Positions 1 to 5,471 of a DNA stretch of 5,471 bases are shown piece by piece (the first letter of the stretch is position 1; each line of letters starts with the position of its first letter). The notes beneath the pieces are model-generated. The model had not been told where the DNA came from and ran no database searches. It was given only the letters and a program-made list of their open reading frames with translations. This stretch comes from Gemmatimonadales bacterium (lineage in GTDB: Bacteria > Gemmatimonadota > Gemmatimonadetes > Gemmatimonadales > GWC2-71-9), in contig SPDF01000134.1 of assembly GCA_004525055.1 (NCBI GenBank), positions 1-5,471 of the forward strand. Direction: 5' to 3'. A program made the position numbers and the translations under genes.

Positions 1-1593
<1,593 letters not shown>

Positions 1594-1595
1594 GC

Positions 1596-3161
1596 CTACG
1601 ATCGCCGCGGTGTCAGGAGGGTGATCGGCAGCACGACCTCCTCGGGTGAGACACCGCCGTGCAGGAAAGCACCGCGATAGCGGGCCTGGTATTCACGCAG
1701 CTTGGTTGGATACACAAAGAACCGGTCGCCGGTGGCGAGCAGGAGCCTGGTGCCCGGTGTGCGCGGCGGCAGCCCGAACCGCTCGAGGTCATCGACCACC
1801 AGCGCCGCGTTGGCATCCTCAGCCCGGAGGTCTTCCCCGAACTTGTAGCGGAGGTGACTGGTCGTGTCGCGCCGGGCAAAGACGGTGGCCGGCGTGTGGC
1901 AGTGAATGGAGCCGTGATCGGTGGTCAGGAGCACCGGTACGTTGCGGCGCTCCGCCTCGCGGAGCGCATCCCACAGCGGCGACCGCTCGAACCAGGTGCG
2001 CGTGAGGTGGCGGAGCGCCTCGGTGTCGCGGGCCACCTCGAAGAGCGTCGAATTCTCGGTGCGGCCGTGGGTGAGCTGGTCGATGAAATTGAAGACGAGC
2101 GCGGTCACCCCGTCCTGGGAGAGGTGCGCCGGCAGGCGGCGCAGGAGTCCCTCGCCGTCGGCCGCGGTAAAGACCTTCTCGTAGCGGACCGGCACGGCGC
2201 GGCCGGTGAGTTGCTGCAAGTGCTCTTCGAGCAGCTCGGCCTCGTGGGCGTTGAGTCCCGCTTCCTCCTCGGTCTTCCACCACTCCGGGTGCCGCAACGC
2301 CAGCTCGTTCGGGAACAGGCCGCTGAAGATGGCGTTCCGGGAATACGGCGTGGCCGTGGGAAGGATCGAAAAATAGTGCGCCGTCTCAATATCGAATCGC
2401 GTGGCCACCAGCGGCCGGATCATGGCCCACTGGTCGAGTCGAAGGCAGTCCACCACCACGAGCAGCGCCTTGCCGTGCGCGTCCAGGATGGGCCGCACAA
2501 ACTCTGCGATGATATCCACGGACAGGGCGGGACGATCTTCCTCGGAGCCGTCGAGCCAGGCGCCGTAGTGCTTGCCGAGGAACTTCGCGAAATCGGCTCG
2601 GAGCGAGTCCTGCAGCGTCCGGAGGGCGTCCTGCAATCCTGGTTCGTCGGCCCGGCCGAGCTTGACCTCCCACTCGGCGAGTTCGACGATCAGCTCGATC
2701 CACTCCCGCCACGCCATCCCCTCGCCCCGCCGGGTGTCGAGTTCCCGGAACCGCGTGGCAAAATCGCGGGAGAGTCGCTGCTGACGAATCCGGTCGCCCT
2801 CGAGCAGGCGGGTGACGACCGAGAGGATCTGGCGCGGGTTGACGGGCTTGATGAGATAGTCGCTGATTTCGGCGCCGATGGCGTCCTTGAGCGTGTCCTG
2901 CTCCTCGCTCTTGGTCACCATCACCACTGGCATCGATTGATCGATCGCGCGGATGGCCTGAAAGATCTCCAGCCCGCGGCGGCCCGGCATCTGTTCGTCG
3001 AGGAGCACCACGCCGTAGGGCTGGCGCTGGAGCATGACGAGGGCGTCGTCGCCGTGTGGCGACTTGTCAACCGTAAACCCATGTTCTTCGAGGAAGAGGA
3101 TATGGGACGTGAGGCTTTCGACCTCGTCGTCCACCCACAGGATGCTCTTCGGGCGCGGCAT
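1596..3161 (-). CDS. porX: PorX-like response regulator with PglZ (alkaline phosphatase superfamily) output domain
   Basis: This 521-aa cytoplasmic protein is a two-component response regulator whose output is an enzyme rather than a DNA-binding domain. The REC domain (about 6-120) has the acidic pair Asp11/Asp12, phospho-acceptor Asp55 (LLDEQMPG), switch Thr83 and Lys105 (LIKPVNP). A helical linker (about 121-225) leads to the PglZ domain. Its probable two-metal site is intact: Asp238 (VVVDCLRLDQW), nucleophile-type Thr271 (PTATPYSRNAIFSG), Asp361 and His365 (FIDQLTH), Asp415/His416 (TTDHGS) and His501 (HGGVSPEE). Length, domain order and motifs match PorX of Porphyromonas gingivalis, which is activated through PorY, controls the type IX secretion system and has a zinc-dependent phosphodiesterase domain acting on oligonucleotides. 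Here no histidine kinase and no secretion gene is in view, so the regulated process is unknown. It is probably cotranscribed with the ABC exporter downstream. Start ATG 3161 immediately follows a promoter-like box. Family assignment is firm; the symbol denotes family, not proven function. Confidence 0.92.
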   Translation of the reverse strand: MPRPKSILWVDDEVESLTSHILFLEEHGFTVDKSPHGDDALVMLQRQPYGVVLLDEQMPGRRGLEIFQAIRAIDQSMPVVMVTKSEEQDTLKDAIGAEISDYLIKPVNPRQILSVVTRLLEGDRIRQQRLSRDFATRFRELDTRRGEGMAWREWIELIVELAEWEVKLGRADEPGLQDALRTLQDSLRADFAKFLGKHYGAWLDGSEEDRPALSVDIIAEFVRPILDAHGKALLVVVDCLRLDQWAMIRPLVATRFDIETAHYFSILPTATPYSRNAIFSGLFPNELALRHPEWWKTEEEAGLNAHEAELLEEHLQQLTGRAVPVRYEKVFTAADGEGLLRRLPAHLSQDGVTALVFNFIDQLTHGRTENSTLFEVARDTEALRHLTRTWFERSPLWDALREAERRNVPVLLTTDHGSIHCHTPATVFARRDTTSHLRYKFGEDLRAEDANAALVVDDLERFGLPPRTPGTRLLLATGDRFFVYPTKLREYQARYRGAFLHGGVSPEEVVLPITLLTPRRS

Positions 3162-3165
3162 ACCA

Positions 3166-3197
3166 CAAACCTAACGGCCTCTCGCGGCGCGGCACAA
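3166..3197 (-). promoter_or_regulatory. Candidate Bacteroidota-style promoter for the PorX-like gene
   Basis: On the minus strand a TAGGTTTG box (3173-3166) matches the TAnnTTTG -7 element of Bacteroidota. A TTG (3197-3195) lies 21 bp upstream, at the spacing of the -33 element. Only 4 nt separate the box from the ATG at 3161, so transcription would begin at or next to the start codon, giving a leaderless or nearly leaderless mRNA. There is no convincing Shine-Dalgarno. The match is seen directly; promoter activity is inferred. Confidence 0.5.
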
Positions 3198-3225
3198 CGC
3201 GCTGGCGGCCTCCGGCGGCGGGGCC

Positions 3226-3231
3226 TACATT
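3226..3231 (+). promoter_or_regulatory. Candidate -10 box for the rightward envelope operon
   Basis: TACATT (TAnnnT type) lies 6 nt upstream of the GTG start at 3238, in an otherwise very GC-rich stretch. This is the spacing expected when transcription starts at the first base of the start codon. No good -35 or -33 element is visible, and no Shine-Dalgarno precedes the GTG, which fits a leaderless transcript. This is weaker than the opposite promoter because it rests on one hexamer. Confidence 0.35.
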
Positions 3232-3237
3232 CCCGCC

Positions 3238-4269
3238 GTGCCCCAAACCTCTCCCGACAGCGCGCCGCGCGTCCTTCTGGTGCGCTTCAGTTCCATCGGC
3301 GACATTCTCCTGACGACGCCGTTGATCCGCGCCCTGCGAGCGCGCCACCCCGGCGCCCGGATCGACGCGCTCACCAAGGAGCGCTTCGCGCCCCTGCTCG
3401 CCGACAACCCCCATCTGGACGCGGTGCTGGCTCCCGCCGAGGGGGAATCGCTGACCGCCCTCGCCGCGCGCCTTCGCCCGGCGCGGTACACCCACCATCT
3501 CGACCTGCATGGGAGCCTCCGGAGCCGGCAGCTCCGGGTCCTGCTCCCCGGAAGATGGCGCGGCTACGACAAGCACCGTCTGGCCCGGGGCTTCCTCGTC
3601 CTGACGCGCCGAAACTACTACCCAGCCGGCACCCCCCCGGTCCCCGAGCGGTATTTCGAGGCGGCCGAAGGGCTCGACGTCCGCCCCGATGGCGGGCCGC
3701 CCGAGTTCGGGCTCGGTGCAGCGGCATTCGCGGAGGCAGACGCCTTCCTGGCCCAGCGGGAGACGGCGCCGGGGAGAGCGCTCATCGCCCTTGCCCCGGG
3801 AGCGGCCCACATGACCAAGCGGTGGCCGCTGGAACACTGGAAGGCACTGGCGCGGGAACTGGGAGCGGCGGGGAAGCGAGTGGTCGTCGTGGGAGGCCCT
3901 GAGGACGTTGCCGCCGCGGAGGAGGTTGCCCGGGCCTCGCCTGCTGCCGTCGTGGCCGCGGGGAAATTCGGGCTCCAGGGCACCGGCGCACTGCTGGCCC
4001 GGGCCTCCGCCCTCGTCTCCGGCGATACCGGGGTGATGCACATGGCCACGGGGGTCGGCACCCCCGTGGTGGCGCTCTTCGGTCCGACGGTGGAGGCCTT
4101 CGGCTTCTTTCCCTACCGGGCCCACGCCACCGTCGTCCAGCGCGAGCTCCCCTGCCGACCCTGCAGCCGGATGGGCGGACCGGCCTGTCCACTCGGCCAC
4201 CACGCCTGCCTCCGCGAGATCGGCCCCGAAGCGGTCGCCGCAGCACTCGCCACCCTGGAGGCGAAATGA
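3238..4269 (+). CDS. Glycosyltransferase family 9 protein (ADP-heptose:LPS heptosyltransferase-like)
   Basis: This 343-aa GT-B enzyme of family GT9 is predicted to transfer a heptose-type sugar from a nucleotide-activated donor to the LPS core or a similar envelope glycan at the cytoplasmic face of the inner membrane. The N-terminal motif RFSSIGDILLTTP (16-28) carries Asp22, equivalent to the catalytic Asp of WaaC. Next come DLHGSLRS (89-96), the KRWP motif (194-197) of the donor-binding half, and SGDTGVMHMA (261-270) followed by ALFGPT, the GT9 nucleotide-sugar signature. A C-terminal Cys cluster (Cys306, 309, 317, 324, with GHH at 320-322) resembles that of many GT9 members. The GTG at 3238 is chosen because the next in-frame GTG lies inside the first beta strand, and a candidate -10 box sits 6 nt upstream. 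It is first of a tightly packed operon: its stop overlaps the next start as ATGA. Family is certain; WaaF versus WaaC-like specificity is not resolved. Confidence 0.92.
   Translation: MPQTSPDSAPRVLLVRFSSIGDILLTTPLIRALRARHPGARIDALTKERFAPLLADNPHLDAVLAPAEGESLTALAARLRPARYTHHLDLHGSLRSRQLRVLLPGRWRGYDKHRLARGFLVLTRRNYYPAGTPPVPERYFEAAEGLDVRPDGGPPEFGLGAAAFAEADAFLAQRETAPGRALIALAPGAAHMTKRWPLEHWKALARELGAAGKRVVVVGGPEDVAAAEEVARASPAAVVAAGKFGLQGTGALLARASALVSGDTGVMHMATGVGTPVVALFGPTVEAFGFFPYRAHATVVQRELPCRPCSRMGGPACPLGHHACLREIGPEAVAAALATLEAK
4257..4261 (+). promoter_or_regulatory. Shine-Dalgarno site for the 132-aa protein
   Basis: GGAGG lies 4 nt before the ATG at 4266, inside the last codons of the heptosyltransferase-like gene. 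The spacing is a little short but the match is perfect. Together with the ATGA overlap it supports this small reading frame as a real, translated gene. Confidence 0.6.
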
Positions 4270-4664
4270 CCGACGAGGGGGCCCTGGCCCGCCCCTGGGA
4301 GCCTGCGGCCGTGGCGCTTGCCGACCTTCTGTCGAGAACGGCCCGCGGGTCGAAGCGAGATGGGGTCTTCGCGCTGTGGCTGACAGTACGGGTGGCGCTC
4401 GACTTCAGCCTCACCCCTCCGCTGCCCGACCGAGCACGCCGGCGCAGGACTGGCGCCCTCGAACGGCGGCTCGCCAGCCTGACCGTCCCCGCCCCGCTCC
4501 GGCGCGCCCTGACGGCCGCCCTGGCCCAACTGCAGGCGGGCGACGCTCCCGCCGCCGCGCTCGCCCTGACCCAACTCGTGGCCCCCGCCCGCGACACGCT
4601 CGGAGCCGAGGCGGGTGACGCGATTGCGCTGGCAGCCCGGGTAGCGCGAAGTTCCGTTCCATGA
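4266..4664 (+). CDS. Uncharacterised 132-aa alanine-rich helical protein
   Basis: I do not recognise this family. The frame is supported by context rather than homology. It starts at the ATGA overlap with the GT9 gene, has a GGAGG site 4 nt upstream, and ends in a second ATGA overlap with the nucleotidyltransferase. The product is rich in Ala, Leu and Arg and is probably mostly alpha-helical. There is no signal peptide and no clear membrane span, although the stretch near 34-50 (VFALWLTVRVALDF) is hydrophobic and could be an amphipathic or peripheral helix. A proline-containing, strongly basic patch (about 51-60, with four successive Arg) follows, then two or three Ala-rich helices. No catalytic or metal-binding motif and no cysteine is visible. 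Being translationally coupled on both sides, it may be a partner of one of the flanking enzymes; that is inference only. Confidence 0.72.
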   Translation: MTDEGALARPWEPAAVALADLLSRTARGSKRDGVFALWLTVRVALDFSLTPPLPDRARRRRTGALERRLASLTVPAPLRRALTAALAQLQAGDAPAAALALTQLVAPARDTLGAEAGDAIALAARVARSSVP

Positions 4665-5377
4665 AGGCCATCATCACCGCGGCGGGGCAGAGCAGCCGTC
4701 TCTGGGAAACCACCGGTCGGGAGCCGAAGACGCTCCTCTCATTCGGCGAAAGCTCGATCCTTTCCACCATTCTCGGCAATTTTGCGCAGGTGGGCATTCG
4801 TGAGTTCGTGATTGTGACGGGCTACCGGGGCGACCTCATCCGGGAACACCTCCGCGAGAACGAGAATTTCGGGATGACGGTCGATCTCCTCGAGAACCCG
4901 GAGTGGCACCGTGGCAACGGCCTCTCGGTGCTGCAGGCGCTGGCCCATCTGGCACCCGAGGAACCGGTCATCCTCTCGATGGCCGACCATGTGGTGAGCC
5001 CCGCCGCCCTCGCCGCGGTGCAGCTCGGACAGCCACAGATGAACGTCCTGCTCGTGGATCCCCGCATCGATGAGTGTTTCGATCTGCCGGACGCGACCAA
5101 GGTCCGGCGCGAAGGGGATCGAATCGCCGACATCGGGAAGGACCTCAGCGACTATGATGTCCTCGACTGCGGCGTGTTCCGGCTGAATCAGCAGTTCCGG
5201 TCGGCGCTCGAGACCGCGGTGTCCCAGGGTCGCGAAGGCATTTCCGACGGGGTGCGAGAGCTGGTGCAGGGCCCTGGCTTCGGGACCGTGCTGCTGCCCG
5301 CCGGCGCCGCCTGGCTCGACATCGACACCCCCGAGAGCTACCAGCACGCCCTGACGCGGCGCGCGACCTTCGCCTGA
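4661..5377 (+). CDS. MobA-like nucleotidyltransferase, probable CTP:inositol-1-phosphate (or related polyol/alcohol phosphate) cytidylyltransferase
   Basis: This 238-aa soluble enzyme is predicted to couple an NTP to a phosphorylated alcohol or sugar, releasing pyrophosphate. The fold signature is AAGQSSRL (7-14) with Lys23 (EPKTLL); the usual second Gly of the GxGSR loop is Ser11. MADH (107-110) supplies the metal-binding Asp109, and LDIDTPES (219-226) supplies the second metal Asp. NPEWHRGNGLSVLQA (79-93), DATKV (144-148) and the DIGK segment (157-160) followed by DCGVF (169-173) closely resemble the cytidylyltransferase half of archaeal and bacterial inositol-1-phosphate cytidylyltransferase/DIPP synthases, from my memory of that family. 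Here the CDP-alcohol phosphotransferase domain normally fused to it is absent; the protein stops after the nucleotidyltransferase fold. Phosphocholine cytidylyltransferase (LicC-like) or sugar-1-phosphate transferase are alternatives. Its start overlaps the upstream stop (ATGA), with only a weak ribosome site. Substrate is not proven. Confidence 0.85.
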   Translation: MKAIITAAGQSSRLWETTGREPKTLLSFGESSILSTILGNFAQVGIREFVIVTGYRGDLIREHLRENENFGMTVDLLENPEWHRGNGLSVLQALAHLAPEEPVILSMADHVVSPAALAAVQLGQPQMNVLLVDPRIDECFDLPDATKVRREGDRIADIGKDLSDYDVLDCGVFRLNQQFRSALETAVSQGREGISDGVRELVQGPGFGTVLLPAGAAWLDIDTPESYQHALTRRATFA

Positions 5378-5381
5378 GGAG
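5376..5381 (+). promoter_or_regulatory. Shine-Dalgarno site for the last, partial gene
   Basis: GAGGAG overlaps the TGA stop of the cytidylyltransferase and sits 9 nt before the ATG at 5391. This is good spacing and sequence, and it fixes the start of the truncated downstream gene. Confidence 0.6.
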
Positions 5382-5390
5382 CAGCGCCCC

Positions 5391-5471
5391 ATGGCCAGGA
5401 TCCGCCTGCTGTTCAAGATCGGCTTCGTCTACCATAAGGCGGCGTTCGATCCCGTCATCGAGCAGTTCCTG
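5391..5471 (+). CDS. Start of an unidentified gene, possibly CDP-glycerol glycerophosphotransferase-like (partial, runs off the right edge)
   Basis: Only 27 codons are visible. They are open to the end of the window and preceded by a good Shine-Dalgarno. The peptide starts with a short beta-strand-like run (RIRLLFKIGFVYH) followed by FDPVIEQFL, which looks like a helix. A strand, an aromatic/His position and then a 'P(I/V)...L' helix resemble the start of GT-B enzymes, including CDP-glycerol glycerophosphotransferases (TagB/TagF family) and UDP-GlcNAc 2-epimerase-like proteins. The 13-nt gap to the cytidylyltransferase indicates the same operon. An enzyme using a CDP-activated donor would make sense there. 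The call rests on very little sequence and on context. Confidence 0.35.
   Translation, partial: MARIRLLFKIGFVYHKAAFDPVIEQFL

Noticed and set aside
1596..3161. PglZ domain as a sign of a BREX/Pgl phage-defence system
   Set aside because: The domain is fused to a receiver domain, as in PorX. No BrxC, PglX, BrxL or other BREX gene is present, and the neighbours are envelope genes.
3175..3225. GC-rich partial repeats and short complementary runs between the divergent genes
   Set aside because: The arms are only 4-6 bases and imperfect, as expected by chance in such GC-rich sequence. I see no credible operator, terminator or small RNA.
1659..3902. A 747-codon open frame on the plus strand across most of the PorX-like gene, the intergenic region and part of the GT9 gene
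   Set aside because: It is antisense to one strongly supported gene and out of frame with another. Its translation has no recognisable motif and turns into low-complexity Arg/Pro/Gly sequence. High GC content depletes stop codons and explains the length.
3067..4203. A 378-codon open frame on the minus strand opposite the GT9 gene
   Set aside because: It is complementary to a clear GT9 coding sequence, overlaps the PorX-like start and shows no family motif, so it is a GC-driven shadow.
4739..5416. A 225-codon open frame on the minus strand opposite the cytidylyltransferase
   Set aside because: It is a shadow of a well-supported nucleotidyltransferase; its product has no recognisable motif.

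Overview
The window is gene-dense, high-GC bacterial DNA with no RNA genes, mobile elements or CRISPR. It holds two divergent gene clusters separated by a 76-bp promoter region (3162-3237). The organism is most likely a Gram-negative member of the FCB superphylum, plausibly Gemmatimonadota. Three things point there: a PorX-type response regulator fused to a PglZ phosphatase domain (a family typical of Bacteroidota and relatives), the high GC content (unlike most Bacteroidota), and an LPS-type heptosyltransferase. This assignment is inference; no rRNA or marker gene is present.

Minus strand, reading leftward from 3161: a complete 521-aa PorX-like protein (REC receiver plus PglZ alkaline-phosphatase-superfamily domain). 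Its stop codon lies 2 nt before the GTG start of an MsbA/LmrA-type ABC exporter, which runs off the left edge just after its Walker B motif. The two are probably one operon.

Plus strand, reading rightward from 3238: a GT9 heptosyltransferase-family protein, an unrecognised 132-aa alanine-rich protein, and a nucleotidyltransferase most like CTP:inositol-1-phosphate cytidylyltransferases. Each junction is a 4-nt ATGA stop/start overlap. After a 13-nt gap with a clear Shine-Dalgarno, the first 27 codons of a fourth gene follow, possibly a CDP-glycerol glycerophosphotransferase-like enzyme. The cluster looks like a cell-envelope glycoconjugate pathway: an activated CDP-linked polyol or alcohol is made and transferred, a heptose-type sugar is added, and the exporter on the other strand may flip a lipid or glycolipid.

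The points most worth following up are the PorX-like regulator beside envelope-glycan genes, the cytidylyltransferase with its tightly coupled orphan partner, and the divergent promoter region. In that region both start codons sit directly downstream of a -7/-10-like box, which suggests leaderless mRNAs.
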